Shown one piece after another: positions 1 to 12,409 of a stretch of 64,000 bases of DNA. The DNA lies in the NCBI RefSeq assembly GCF_003945595.2, contig NW_024104295.1:248001-312000 (forward strand), given 5' to 3'. The translations under genes were made by a program, and so were the position numbers. Each line of letters opens with the position of its first letter. Position 1 is the stretch's first letter. Under the pieces are notes generated by a model. That model searched no databases, was not told where the DNA came from, and saw nothing but the letters and a program-made list of their open reading frames with translations. The stretch comes from Pipra filicauda (Eukaryota > Chordata > Aves > Passeriformes > Pipridae).

Positions 1-3000
1 GGAAAGAGAAAGCAGCATTGTTGAATCAGCTGAAGCCCAAAATAACAGCTGGAGACACTGCTATATCAGGAACAGAATGGGCAAGAGGTTCCAAAAATCA
101 GTGGTTGCAGTGCTTTTTGCCTGCAAGCAGGTACGTGGATTTGTTGTCAAGCACTAAGGGTTTTTTTCTCTAAATTACTTTTACCACTTGTCTTCTGTGA
201 GCCTAGGGAATATCCAGAAAGCTTTTTTTTTTGGTCCTGTCCACTGTGTAAGCACAGGAGAAGGCTGGTTAACATACACAGACTGCAAAGTGAATCATGA
301 GTCAGACTGGAAACTCACTAATCTGACAGCTCTGCTTAAGACCTAAAAGAATAATTACCAGAAAATTTCTTTTCAGTTCTTCTCTGCTAACAGAGGGGGG
401 AAAACACTGAGGGCAGCAGGGAGACACCTAGTTTGCATCAACCCCAAGCCACTGCACAGGAGGGTGGTGCTGGGCTGCAGCACCTCACCGAGCATCTGAC
501 ACTGCATTTCGGTTTGAGTGAATCATTTCCGAGCCCTCTAACTGCAAGTTTGCAGTGACTGAGGAGGAGGTTGGGTATGGGCTTTCCAGTAAAGTTAGCT
601 CATCTGAGACTGCTATCTTTCCCAGAGAGACAACCAGCTCTTTTGAATAGCCAGCTGAGACAGCATGTGTTGATAAGTCCTTCCTCTTCCAGAAGTAAAA
701 ATGGATATACGATTCCTTAACTCAACTGCTTTCTCAATTTTTGGTATTTTGCAATTTGGTCTCCTAAAACGAGCTCTAGATTCAGCTCAAAATACAAGTC
801 AGAAAGACAGAAGTGGGAAGCCCAGAGATTAGCTTTTGTTATGTCAATCTTCTGACTTTCCTCAGCTCTAGGAAATCATAATGCATGAGATTTGCATGCT
901 GTAAAGGGCCAAACAATCACATACTTAAAAGAGTATTTCTCTCTGAGCTCCTCTGCAAAGTTTTGCTCTAATCACCCAGAGCCCAACCCACGATGAGGGT
1001 CACACCACACCATAACACCAATAAACAGTAACTACAGACATGGTTGAGAGAGAAAACAAGTACACTCAACAAAGAAAAAACACAGACAGCAACATCGTAA
1101 CATCAGAACCTGCTGTACCAAAAAAGCTTTTGGTACTCACATGATCTTAACAAAGGCCGACAAAACATGGGCAACATGATCAATGCATAACTCAACTCTG
1201 CAAAACAGCCTTAAGTATACTTTGCAACAGGGCATGCCATGGATGAAGGACATTATAACAGAACTGGTAGCTTAATAACAGAATTACTGAGGGTTGCCAC
1301 CACAAGCTAATCAGATATTGCTCAATTTCAAATCAGTATAGTAAAACTATTAATAAGCTGCTTTCTTTAACTGGCCTTAGGCTAACCAAGTTTGGTATTT
1401 TCCTTTCTTCCTCCAGCAAAAAAACAAAAAAAAGTCAGTAACTAGTACAGCCATATTCTGGATAGCCTGCAAGAGAATATTTAAGGTAAGATTCTCAAGA
1501 ATTGTTATTGTTTAGAAGGTCTTCCAAATGTTGGTATTTACCTCTAAAAGCAACGTCAAAAACTTCAGCCCCTAAGAAGCCATTACAACTTTTTTGAAGA
1601 CACTGAGTCTCTGGATATGCAAATTACGAAGTTAGATGATTCAGCATGTTCCAAAAACCAAGCCTGAAGAGATGACCAGAAACCAATGGGTACAATATAG
1701 ACAGTTCTGTCTCTTTCAAAATACACAACAAATTGAAGAGGTTAAAATAATTGAGAAAGGCCTCCCTGTTGAAAGTGCAGAATCCGCAATGAGAGCTCTC
1801 TACTCAAGTGAGCTTTTTTACTGTGGACAACAGTTTACCTCAAGGTTACCACACATGAAATTGAGCTGTAGATAGGAGATCACTGGCCAGTCAAAGAGCA
1901 CACTAGAGCTATATGTGGCCCTCCAACTGTCCTACAGTACTATAAAAACTCACCTTAAAGTACACATACATCCAACTCTTCCCTCCACGCTCCCCGCAGT
2001 GTTTGCAGCTCCTCTCAAGCTGGGACTGACACCTGTGAATCCAGCCTTTTGTGGTATAAAACCCCTGCTCTATTCACTTTTCTGCGTTAGTTTTTCCTTT
2101 AGCATATCTCCCCAACTGAACTTGCCACAGGATCACATCAGTACTAGAGAGAATGGAAACAAGTCCAGCAGCCCTAGCTTTAGCAGGGCTCAGTACTGTG
2201 GAGGCTGTGGTTTGTCTAACCCTATGCTAGCTTAAACTGGTGCTTCCTTACAAAGAAGTTACTTCCCCCATCTCTTCTGTTTTTACATCAACTCCACGTT
2301 CCTTCTGCTGGCCCAGCTCTTTGCATAGCTGGACCATGAACTTCAGTGAATTATGGTCCATCTAAAAAACTCCTCAAAATGTATTATTTTTGCTGGATTA
2401 TTACTGTGGAGCTGGGTAATTACTGATAAGAAAAACAGATATGGCTGAACTTGTTAACCGGGAAGACTGGAACGGCAGAGTTGATTGATAAAATGCAAAC
2501 ACAGGTATAACAGAGTTGTGAGACAGCACATGACTAAGACATCAGGAGAGAGATGAGGAAAAAAGAAAGACTAAACCAGTTAACTCAAGCAGCTGCAATG
2601 TGGTTCTGTAAGTCGCACCCTCACCAAGGAGCTCCACAGGCTAATAATGGCACATAAGGGAATGTGATTTTTTCAGTTTTGTCTTACAATCTAGAAGAAT
2701 CATGCACATACTGTGTTAAGAATATTAATGGTTGCCTTGGGAACTTACAATGCACACAAAAGAGCTGGATTAGACTAATTACCTTGTCTCAGTACACAAG
2801 GTAGCTGTTCACCAAGCCTGATGAAAAATAAGTACTCTAAAAGGTGTATGGCCATTAAGTATTTCTACTGCAAACTATTCAGCTCCACTCTTTGAAGATA
2901 AAGCTAATGTTTTCTTTTCAGTTTGAGATCCATCACTACAGCATTCAGCTACTTCAAACAATTTTCACAACACCCTTATTAAGCAATCTCTCAACACAAA

Positions 3001-5129
3001 ACTAATTAACTTATTATAGAACAGTCCAGGCTCTACAGGAAGATCATAAGACAGATGATCACATAGCAAACCACATGCAAGAAGTCACCATCTCAACAAT
3101 TAAAAGCTAACTCTTTTCACCATGTACTAGGATGCAGACCATGAAAACTATCAAGGTTTGTCATTTCCATCCCATAGCCGAGGCAGCAACTACTTACACT
3201 GCTTCAACTCTTTTGCTAAATGCAAACACATGCTCTACCAACAGTGAAAATGAGAACAGGAATCGGGACTTTTTGTTAGACATTTACATAGTAAGTATAC
3301 ATATGAGAAGTGGAAAAACACACAAATATACCTTGGAAGTAAACATAAAATAGTGAATTCATACTGGAGTATGAAAATAAATGTGTACTTCTTTCAAGCC
3401 TTTAAAAACATCAGAGTTAACAGCCAAGATGACTAAGCTCTTAACAAGTCAATATATCCATAAGCCAACATCACTACAACTCTGAGTGCTTAGCTCTAGC
3501 AAGATCACACTGAAGAACTGTAAATAATGGGTGGTTTCACCTTGCTCTAAAGTTGTCATGAGGTCACCCAACATACAGGTAACCTACCAATCCCTACAAC
3601 ACAAGGTGTTTTCAAGGAAGAGCAGAGAACGGGACTATACAGCAGGAACTACATAATGGGGTGAGTCAGTTACATTAAACGAAGTTTGCCACCCTGAAAC
3701 TACAGGAGGAAAATAAACATCTACCGGGCTCTGGCCAATGAGCATAATGCAAGTGTCTGCTTTAATGAGCAAAGAATTCAAAAATAATCCCCTAGAGACT
3801 CCTTCTTAAGGCATCTGGTGCGGGATACTCAAATAAGACAACTAAGTTGAGCCAGCAAAACAAATCTGTGGTGCTTATTTGCTTCACTGAACATTGTTCA
3901 GCCCTCTCTGCTGTGGTTAATGAAACTCAGTTTCAAAAACCTATAGGCAAAAAACCCACCCTAGCCTTTGCAGCACCTTTCGGAGTGGAAGAAGTGATAG
4001 AAAGCAGTTTTGAAACTGCTGTAAAAGCTCTTTCATAGCTCTTCCCCTTTCATACCTAACAGAACCTATTGTATGTGTCCCTTTCAATAGTTCAGAGAAG
4101 GACATGAAATATCACTTCCATTTGTATTTCATGCAGGCATGTTTACTAGCCTTAACCTAACCATAATAAATATTTACAATTTGTATTTTTACTAGTCCAT
4201 CAACGCAGTTGCAAAAGCAGTATCAAATTAATTCCTGCAGTAGACAGCACTTGACACCCAAAAAAGAACTAAGTTTCAATAAATAGCTCTTCCTGTTCTA
4301 CTTCCTTCTATATACAAACATCTGGGCTCAGTGCCCAGCTGACTTTATTTTAAAATAGTTTTAATTGCTTTATTATCTACTCTGATGTAATCAATGCTTA
4401 ATACATTGTTTCTTCCTGCTTCTTAGAAAGAGCCTTTTCCCATCTAGTCTTAACATTACCTCCATTAAACAATTCATGAAGTTTCTTCTCCAAGCTCACT
4501 GTTTAAAATCTTGAGTAAACTCTAAGATCAGTAACTTCAGTTTTACTTTGCCTCAGTTTTGAAAAGCCACTTAGAGCACAGTTGCAGCAGTGATGTTCTA
4601 CATTAAATACAAATAGTAGCTGACAACACAAGCCCACCCCATCTCAAGACAGTTTCCAATCAACCAGTTGTGCTGACAGCCAGTGCCACAAGTCAACATT
4701 ATGGTTCCATATCCTCTGGGTGTCGCCTGTCTCATCATCACTTAAAAGTATATTAAAAATACAGACCCAGAAGTTATCAACTCCTGTAACTTATGAAGAC
4801 ATACTGCTAACAGTAAGTGCTGCGTGTTTGTTTTTGTCGATTGACCTGACCCCTTCTTTCCAGGAAACCAAGCAAATATGTAGTTTTTATTCCAGAGGGC
4901 ATAGCATAGTTTATAATTATTTAGGCTGCATCTTTCTAAGGAACCAGTCAATAACTTCTCAGTGTCCTCTTCCTACACATACAGTGTTTCAGGACAGAAG
5001 TTCTTACAAGAGAGGCTAGGTAAGTCAGGACTAAGAAATGTAATTTATGCCACAAGCAAGAGGTTCCACTCTCCAGCAACACATTAAAACATAAGGACAG
5101 GCATGAATAAGTGAGCTACTTGTGTATTT
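1..5129 (-). other. PIP4K2A: PIP4K2A intron 1, distal part (no exon seen)
   Basis: This stretch lies downstream of PIP4K2A exon 1 on the minus strand and is read as part of its intron 1, which is very long in other vertebrates. It is AT-rich unique sequence. The short open frames in it (for example 1636-1875, 1915-2235 and 3132-3353) have no recognisable domain and no splice-site support, so I treat them as chance. I saw no RNA gene and no clear transposable element here. Its intronic status is inferred from the exon 1 donor at 9695-9696; exon 2 is not in the window. Confidence 0.7.
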
Positions 5130-5268
5130 CACAGAATATTCTGAGTTGGAAGGGACCCACAAGGATCATCAAGCCCAACTCTCAAGTGAATAGCCTGGCC
5201 CATACAGGGATCAAACCCACAACCTTGGTGTTATTAGCACCAGGCTCTGACCAACTGAGCTAATCTCA
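5130..5268 (-). mobile_element. tRNA-Ile-headed SINE with CR1 tail (TguSINE1-like)
   Basis: Read on the minus strand, the head is an isoleucine tRNA: an A box TAGCTCAGTTGG (5251-5262), an AAT anticodon (5233-5235), and a B box GGTTTGATCCC (5207-5217) in which the usual C has become T. The tail (5130-5190) is a CR1-like 3' end, ending in the octamer-type repeat ATTCTGTG. A tRNA-Ile head on a CR1 tail is the design described for the zebra finch SINE TguSINE1, which is thought to be copied by CR1 machinery. The first bases of the tRNA are diverged or missing. It sits in PIP4K2A intron 1. The family name is from memory; the composite structure is directly visible. Confidence 0.85.
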
Positions 5269-8200
5269 TTTGTCTGGATAAAAGTTTGTTACAGGAAAGA
5301 CAAGGATGCTAGCTAAGAAAATACCCAAACTAAAAACTGACCGTAACACAAACATTTTATAGCTTTTTGTGGAGATACAGAAGCTTTCTTAATCAAACAT
5401 ATCCTAGTGCATCTGAGGGGGAAAGATGCATTTACTTGTCATGCCTTTTTGTTTCCCCCTCCCAACTTCTAATTCTAAAGGTGAAGGAATCCAGGAGGTC
5501 CACTGGTAGACAGGAGTCCCGCAGCTCTCCTTTTATTACTGTCACAATATTGTTCCATTTCTGTAAAAAAGATCAAGCGAGATTACAACTGAGTGCAACA
5601 GTAGCATCAGGCTCACAGTGAGCAGTTGAAGAAGGTCATAGAGTTTATTATGTGTTGAATTCTTCACCCACAGAAACTACGCTCTGATGTACTCTACAGA
5701 ACGTTGGGGGTGGAGGTTTATCCATGTATTCTTGTTCCACTTGCTTATTTAGGCAGCCAGTGCCATTGAGAAGTCAGGCACTGTTAAATTTTTAGATCAG
5801 CTTGTAATCATCCAAGAAACAGATGGCGATTACAGATTCCAGGGGCTGGGGGGGGTTGTTTGTTTTTGGTTGTGGGTTTTTCTTAACTTGTACAGTATGC
5901 TCAATAACTTCATTAGGCATTCATTCTCTTCTCCTAAATATGTTTAATTTAATGGTTGACACAGTAGGCAAGGTCTCCAGCAGTCTGTTCTTTGCCTCAA
6001 AATTAGATACCAAAAAAATCCACTTGTATTAGTTTTCTTCCATCTTTGAGAGTGATGTTGTGAAGGACCTAAGCCTACAAATTCCCAGCTTTCCTAACAA
6101 GCTCCTAACAAAAACAGGCAACCAACTCCAGCAAGAGCAGGTTCACCATCGTTGTGCCTGGTACGATCATCATAGGATGCAGAAAACACAGAATCTGTGG
6201 GTTTCATTTTTTCACAGGAAGCAAAGATGGAAGAATTACTTCCAAAAGCACTAGGCAACAAATTACATGTTACCTACCTTCCCTCTCCTTCTTCTCACAG
6301 TTACTGGAAATCTGGCAACAGTGAGAATATAGAAGTAAAAACAAGGACATCAGTTTAAATAAAATATTACAATTATGCTAACTAGTTAAATATATAGCTT
6401 TAAGTCATACTAACCACAGTTAAAGTAAGTATTTATTTCAGTAGCACAGCCAGATTATCTTTGACACAGGGTAAAAGACCAAGATAAAATCAACTGTTAA
6501 TGATGCAGATGCCTGCAAGATCCAAGCACTGACAATTAGTCTTTGCTGCTACAAGTCATCAGTATTATAATCAGATCTACAAAATGGGACACAGTCGCTT
6601 TCCCTTTCACTTAGCAGCAAGTTTCATTCCACAGCATATGTCAGAATACCGAGAAATGAATTTACAGCTCTGAATGTGAATACATTTTTTCTTACTTCAT
6701 AAGACATTTGGGTAATGTTCACATGTTTTCCCCTCATATGCCATTCGAAGTTATTACTGAATTTTACTGCATTACCAAGCAGGACTTTGCATTAGCTTTC
6801 TCTCTACTTCTATGTAAACAACTGAGATCACCAAAGCAAGTTGCTTACAGTTTCTTGAATGGGGGGGGGGGGTAATTTATAAGAACCCTGGGTAACAGAC
6901 ACACCTCTGCAGATTTTTTTTTTTCCTCATTAAGAATTCACATCCCTTCTATAAGCCCTCAGCTTTGTGGCACCAATGCTCAACTTTTCGCTTTAGAGAG
7001 TCATGTTTCCTCTTCGGACAGGAGTTAAGAGTACAGTTTTTATAACTTCTTCCTTAGCTTCTTCACACAATTACAAACTCTGAAGATACTCCACTATCTC
7101 AGATACTCAACTGTAAAGTACAGCCCTAAGATTAAAAAGTTAATAAACCTGCAGAAAAATCTGCTTTTTCCTTTTTATCTGTTTCAAGTGCTTCCTTCCA
7201 ATATACACAGCAACGTCAGAAACATGGGAACTTAATCTCAGCTTTACCATTTCAATATATACTTATTCCCCAAGACAGTTAGTAAGACTCAGAAACTTCT
7301 ACTGTCTCATTAATTGATATGCACTGCAAGCAGTCTTAAATATAATTTTTCAGACGATTACTATATTCTCAGTTTAATTACTATCACCATGAATTATGAT
7401 CTATGCTCAGCTACTAGTCTAGCGTTCGCTTATGGATTTGTTTATTCTGCTAAGAAACCTAAGTATCCTTAATTCCTGTTCTTAATTAATTCACACATGT
7501 AGTTTATCCCTCAAGAAATTCTTTGTGATAAAAGAGTTCAACCATGCTGCACACATATTTTCATTTGCTGGACAGTGCCACATCAAGCATTACGAAATGA
7601 CAGGAAAAGCATCTAACAGAGGAGCCTGCAACACTTCAATGCTGCACTCTTGGCCAAGGGGAGATGTTTAAATTTGGACGCATCAAATTAACTTGCTTTT
7701 TTCCCATGCTCTCCCATTCAGAGGGATTTTGCTTCTGCAGGGCCCCAAAGCGTTATTCATGCCTATACCTTGCAGCAGGGTAAAGAAATGGAATACTATC
7801 TGCAGAATTAGTCTTTGCTGTTACTAGTTATCACAACATGGATATTCACACCTAAAATCATCACCTTTGTGTGAACACGAAGCCGCATTTCTCTAAGCCT
7901 GCTCTGTTGCTGAGGTTGCTCTTTGAGTCCTCCAAGGAAAGGATTTTTTGTTTGTAATTTTGAATTTTGACATACATGAATCAATACACTTTATTACATT
8001 TTCTACTGGGAACAGCTATGTACGCCACAGCACATTGATCACAGGATGGTGATTATCGCTATGGTGTTGTGTTTGTCACTGTTTACTTTGTTATTATTCA
8101 TACTGAAGAGGTCTTTCCTCTAAAAGTAGTGGTATTTCCAGTATGAACACACATAGCAATGAGCTGTTGCAACAGGAAGACCTCCGTCTTCATCAGCGAT

Positions 8201-9089
8201 CTTCTCCCTCTCTCCTCAGGGAGAGACAGCCGACAGCCAGCACATGCTGCCATTCAGTACAAGTCTCTCACCCTGTAATTACCAGGTTGCTTTCTTTCAT
8301 TAAAGAGGCCTCTTTGGGAATTCTTTTACGAATAATGCTACCCACTAAAGAAGGAGCAAAAGAAATTTGTGTATTCAAGCCCAATTCTGGCAAATATCAT
8401 ATCATGCACTTCCACAATTAGAGATATTTTTGCTTTGTAGACAAATAACTGCTTTCTTATCAGTCCATGATATAGGATGTCACCGCTTACAACTGATCTA
8501 CAGAAAACTGGAAACCCTTTGTCATCATTTCCTACCGACTCACAGGGCTACCTTAAGCAGGCTATTGAACCTCAGCAGAGGTACACAGAGCCAAAGCATT
8601 TGCCCTAGATCATCACTTCAGGCACTGGGATATTTAAACACAGCTCTAACAGCGCTCAGTCTTGATGCAGAGACTCCAGGCTTTGGGCAAAAAATGTACA
8701 CAAAGTATAAAAACTTCATAGGATATGGACGTGTAGGAAACAAAAGGAATAGCGAGTTAATGCTACTGGCTGCTCTGCCGGTTTCATGTGGCTGTTACAA
8801 CATTTGTAGTCTAATCTCAAATTGCACATTGACATTCTTACAGGCTCGTTACACAGCAGCACCAGTAATCCATGCAAAGCCGACACTGGGGCGCACACGC
8901 TTCGCTCCGCCAAGAGAAGGGAATACGCTTTTGGCTCGACTGCCCTGACACCCGATTTTGGGCGATCTTTGGGCTCTACACTTCTAACTTGCCACAGTGG
9001 CTATTTAAAGATGTAAAGTTGCGACTTTAGCTTCATAATGCCCAAACCATGTGACATCTTTACCAGGGCTCCTAATTATAACGCAGACC
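5269..9089 (-). other. PIP4K2A: PIP4K2A intron 1, proximal part (no exon seen)
   Basis: This is inferred intron 1 sequence between the SINE and the CpG island. It holds simple tracts such as a run of 12 G ending near 6871. The open frames at 8143-8421 and 8367-8948 overlap each other in different frames, lack splice support and resemble no family I know. GC content rises from about 8880 as the promoter island begins. Confidence 0.65.
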
Positions 9090-10330
9090 AGCGCTTGGCC
9101 GGGGGCTCTCCCGGAGCCCGGGCCGCCCGTCCCCGCAGGGTGATGGAGCACTTCGCGAATGGTGCAGTTCTGCCGCCTTACCACACCAAACCCTCCCTCC
9201 TCCCCTCCCCCGCGCACACCGGCAGCGGACACCCGCCAAGGCGAACTGCACGGACACGGGACGAACTCGGCCAGTTCCCGCTGATAACCAGGATTTTTCC
9301 CGACCGCAGCACATCCATGCGACGCCCGCGCGCGGTGGGCGCCAGGAGCGGGGCGGCTCGGGCTCCGCTCGCAGCCTCGTCCCCTCACGGGCACCACTCG
9401 CCCGCTGCCTCCGAGTGGGCCCGCGGGTCGAAGGAGCGGACCCCGGGTACCGGGGGCGCCGGGCACGGCCCCGCGCCCTCGGGCAGCCGGGCGCGCATCA
9501 CCCCGCCCGGGCAGGGCAGGGCACCGCAGCCGCTCCCGGCAGCGCGGTCCTGACCCCGCCGGGGCGGGCGGCGGCAGCGGCGGGGGGCTCCAGGCAGCAC
9601 GTATCTCCGCCGGTGCCGCCCGAGCCCCCGCAGCCCCCGGGGAGCGATGCCCTGGCGGGGCGGGCAGTCGGCGCTGGTCGAGCCGCGGGCGCTTACCGAG
9701 TGGTTGACCCCCCACATGAGGACGCTGAGCAGCGGGTCGCTAGCCCGGAACAACTTCACTTTTTGCGCCACGAAGTGCTTTTTCTTGGTCTTGGTTTTAC
9801 TCGCCATGACGGGCACGATGCTGCTGGGGGCCGCCATGGCGCTGCCGGCGGCAGACGCGGAGGGTGGTGGGGGCAGAGCTGCGGGCGGGCAGGAGCGGGA
9901 GGCAGGGACGGTCAGCGCCGCAGTCCCGCGGGCAGCGGGGCAGCGGGCGGGCAGCCGCGGGACGCCGGGCGCATCCCGGCCTGGGCGGCTGAAATGGCCC
10001 CGCTCGGCGCGGCGGCCCCGCCCCGCCCCCCCCGCGGGGAGCGGCCGCCGCCCGCCCGCCACGCACCGCGCGCGCGCCCCGCCCCGCCCCCGCGGGAGCC
10101 GCGGAGCGCCGGCCCCGCCGCACCACTGCGCATGTGCCCGCGGGCCGCGCCTGCGCCTGCGTCCGGGGGCGGCGGGAGGGGAGAGGGGATGGAGGGAGCG
10201 GCGGCGATGTATGCGGGGCTGAGGGCGCTGGGGACGAGTCCCAGCGCAGCCCGGGGAAGGAGGTGGTTCTCGTTCGCCGCCCCCCGCCCTCACGCTCATC
10301 TCCAGCCTTCTGGGAAGCAAAGCCGACCAA
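9090..10330. promoter_or_regulatory. PIP4K2A: CpG island and promoter of PIP4K2A
   Basis: A block of very high GC and CpG content stands out sharply from AT-rich flanks and covers PIP4K2A exon 1. GC boxes of the CCCCGCCCC type cluster at about 10018-10096. An NRF1-like site TGCGCATGTGC lies at 10127-10137, about 290 bp upstream of the start codon. No TATA box is obvious, as usual for a broadly expressed CpG-island gene. A G-quadruplex-capable run with loops of 1, 7 and 5 bases lies on the plus strand at 9883-9907, in the 5' leader. Many long frames in both strands here (for example 9385-10320 minus and 9415-10353 plus) are by-products of stop-poor GC-rich DNA. The exact transcription start cannot be read from sequence. 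Confidence 0.85.
9697..9837 (-). CDS. PIP4K2A: PIP4K2A coding exon 1 (N-terminal 47 codons, partial gene)
   Basis: The kinase phosphorylates phosphatidylinositol 5-phosphate at the 4 position to make PI(4,5)P2, in cytosol, nucleus and on endolysosomal membranes. This exon encodes 47 residues starting [14 protein letters not shown], followed by a Lys-rich stretch and [20 protein letters not shown], ending in NHS. The block from ASKTKTKKK onward matches what I know of the human type II alpha N-terminus; the beta paralogue has Cys and Glu-Pro-Ile at positions where this has Ala and Asp-Pro-Leu, so alpha is favoured. The first ten residues are the variable part. The ATG is in a strong Kozak context (GCGCCATGG); a second in-frame Met lies at residue 11. 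The exon ends in phase 0 at a GTAAGC donor (9696 leftwards). The rest of the kinase domain is outside the window to the left. Confidence 0.95.
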
Positions 10331-12409
10331 CGCCCTGCTCTTTACCCAGCTAACCGCACACACCGTAACTTTGTGCAGTTTCTGTCATAGTTGCTCTGGT
10401 TTTCAGTTGCCCCCTCTGTGAAGGGATCTGTGGGAGTGAGAGGGATCTCTGCGGCAGGCCTTTGCCAGCTGCCCCAGCTCCGCTCCCCGGGCACGGCGGT
10501 TCCCGCAGCCGATGAGCAGCACACACGGAGCGCTGGGTCTGCTGCGGGGGCTTTGCACCCCTGTGGTCTCGCTGTGCTGTTATGCCCCCAGCAGAGTATG
10601 TTTCTTGACTGTCTCACAGAGGATGTGGTCAGTGACATCCTGCAAAGGCACTGCTGCCCAGCTGAGAAACATCGAACACAACGTACACTTTCTCCACTGT
10701 ATAATGAGGAACCCCTATGACGTCTGCCCTCACTGTTCGGGGTCAGTACACACAGGTAACGCAGAGCACACCCCCCCCCCGTGCATTCACAGTAAGTCAG
10801 CCATCAGCTCCTGAATAATACAAACCGACCCGCCTGCTGTACATCTTGCTTTGTGCATCAGCTGACACTTAGCAAGGTGACCAGATCCTTAGGAAGATGC
10901 AAGAGCAGGGCTGCTCTGTGAGGGTGGACAAACCCTCATGGAGTGAAGGTCATCCTCAAGGAGTTAAGGTAAGCCTCAAACACACTGCTGAAGGTCATCC
11001 CAGTGCAGGCAGTGCCCTCAGTGACAAGGCACAGCCCCACAGGGCCTGCACTCAGTGTCAGGGCGCTGGCAACAGCACACACCAGCAGTCCCCGAGAAGC
11101 TGAGGTGATGATCCGGGTTCATCCAGGAAGGCACGATGTAGGCACAGGGTCTATCCCGGGCCAGAAACAGAGGTGCAGGCAAGCTACTTACAAGATAGGC
11201 CCAAGGTATGTCCAGGATACAGTGCATGAGGTGGATATACCTACAACATAGCTCAGACAAAGACCTAAATTGTGCCCTACCTGAGCTGAAATGGAGATCC
11301 TGGGCAAAAGGTGTTCCCAGGTGTGGTTGTTCAGGGCAACCAAGGTCAGTACATGAGTCTGGGGTCCCAACACAGACTTAACACAGCTGCTCATAAATTT
11401 AAAAACTTGTTGACCTCTCCACTTCTCTTTTGCTGTTGTGATCAACACCAAAAGCATCTATCATGCTGGAATCCAAAACAGTAGTGTTTAATCTCCCTCC
11501 TGCATAGAAATAGTTACTGGGATTTATTATATGGTCCCTTTCCTGCATCTTATGGAGAGTAGGAGAAAACAGAAAACAGAGATGTTATATTTCAGTTTCT
11601 GTCCTTTTTTTTTTTTAGTAGAGTTCCATAGGAGTTACAGAGAGACTAAACTGTAATTTTTTGTTCTTGAAAATAGATTCAACAACAAAAACATCCCTTA
11701 TATTTCTGCTGTAGTCAATGGAAGCAGCTGCAGTCAGCACCTTTGAATAAAAGCAGGTCGCTTAGATGCCTAAATATAGATTTGAAGTCAGACTTTCAGA
11801 GGAGTTTGGTACCCCTTTTATTCCTTACACTGTGCTTAGAACATGACATCTGAGCATCGTACAGTGCTGCACACATCAACACAACATGGCTAACATCTGT
11901 CACATACATGTCTTTCATCTTCTTTCCAGAGTAAATTCATATAGTGAAGCATTTTGGTTTATAAATGAGTAATAAGTAACACACATTTTCATAGGTTTGT
12001 TATAGGGAAGGCTGAGGAAGGCTTTTTTTTTCTAGAAGACTTTCTTGTCATCACAGCCTAGATTCTAAAGAGCTCTTCCCCGCAGATATGAGTTCTCACT
12101 AAGGAAGGTTGTTTTATCAGAGGAACAGATGTTGACCATTACATTTACAGCACAATTAAAAAAAACAACAAGGGTCTGGGCTATCTTCATGACAAGGCCC
12201 AAGGCAAAGATTTGTCCTCTCCAATTTTAAGAACAAAGAACAGGACAGTTGCCTGTACCTGTCTTTCCTCTAGGAACCACTGTGGACACAGGTTTTCTAC
12301 TGAACCCATGATATAGATGCAGCTGGACACAGGGGTCGCTTGAAGAGACAAAACTTGATTACCCTTGCAGCCTACATTTCTCTTGGGAAGTCTCTTTCTC
12401 TCAGTTGTA
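10331..12409. other. CpG-island shore and intergenic DNA upstream of PIP4K2A
   Basis: No gene is recognised. The first kilobase is moderately GC-rich. On the plus strand, divergent from PIP4K2A, two good splice-donor matches occur, AAG|GTAAGC (GT at 10969-10970) and AAG|GTATGT (GT at 11206-11207), which would suit an unstable or spliced promoter-antisense transcript; there is no other proof of one. Short frames at 10391-11457 show no known domain. A run of 10 C occurs near 10771-10780. Beyond about 11300 the sequence is ordinary AT-rich DNA. Confidence 0.5.

Noticed and set aside
5207..5262. Functional tRNA-Ile gene on the minus strand
   Set aside because: The head is joined to a CR1 tail, its first bases are diverged and the B box has lost a conserved C. 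It is the head of a SINE.
8143..8948. Two overlapping plus-strand ORFs as exons of an antisense gene
   Set aside because: Different frames over the same bases, no splice-site pairs that stand out, no recognisable protein.
9385..10353. Long ORFs of about 310 codons on both strands
   Set aside because: They overlap on opposite strands in a stop-poor CpG island, and are rich in Arg, Pro, Gly and Ala. Only the 47 codons at 9697-9837 match a known protein.
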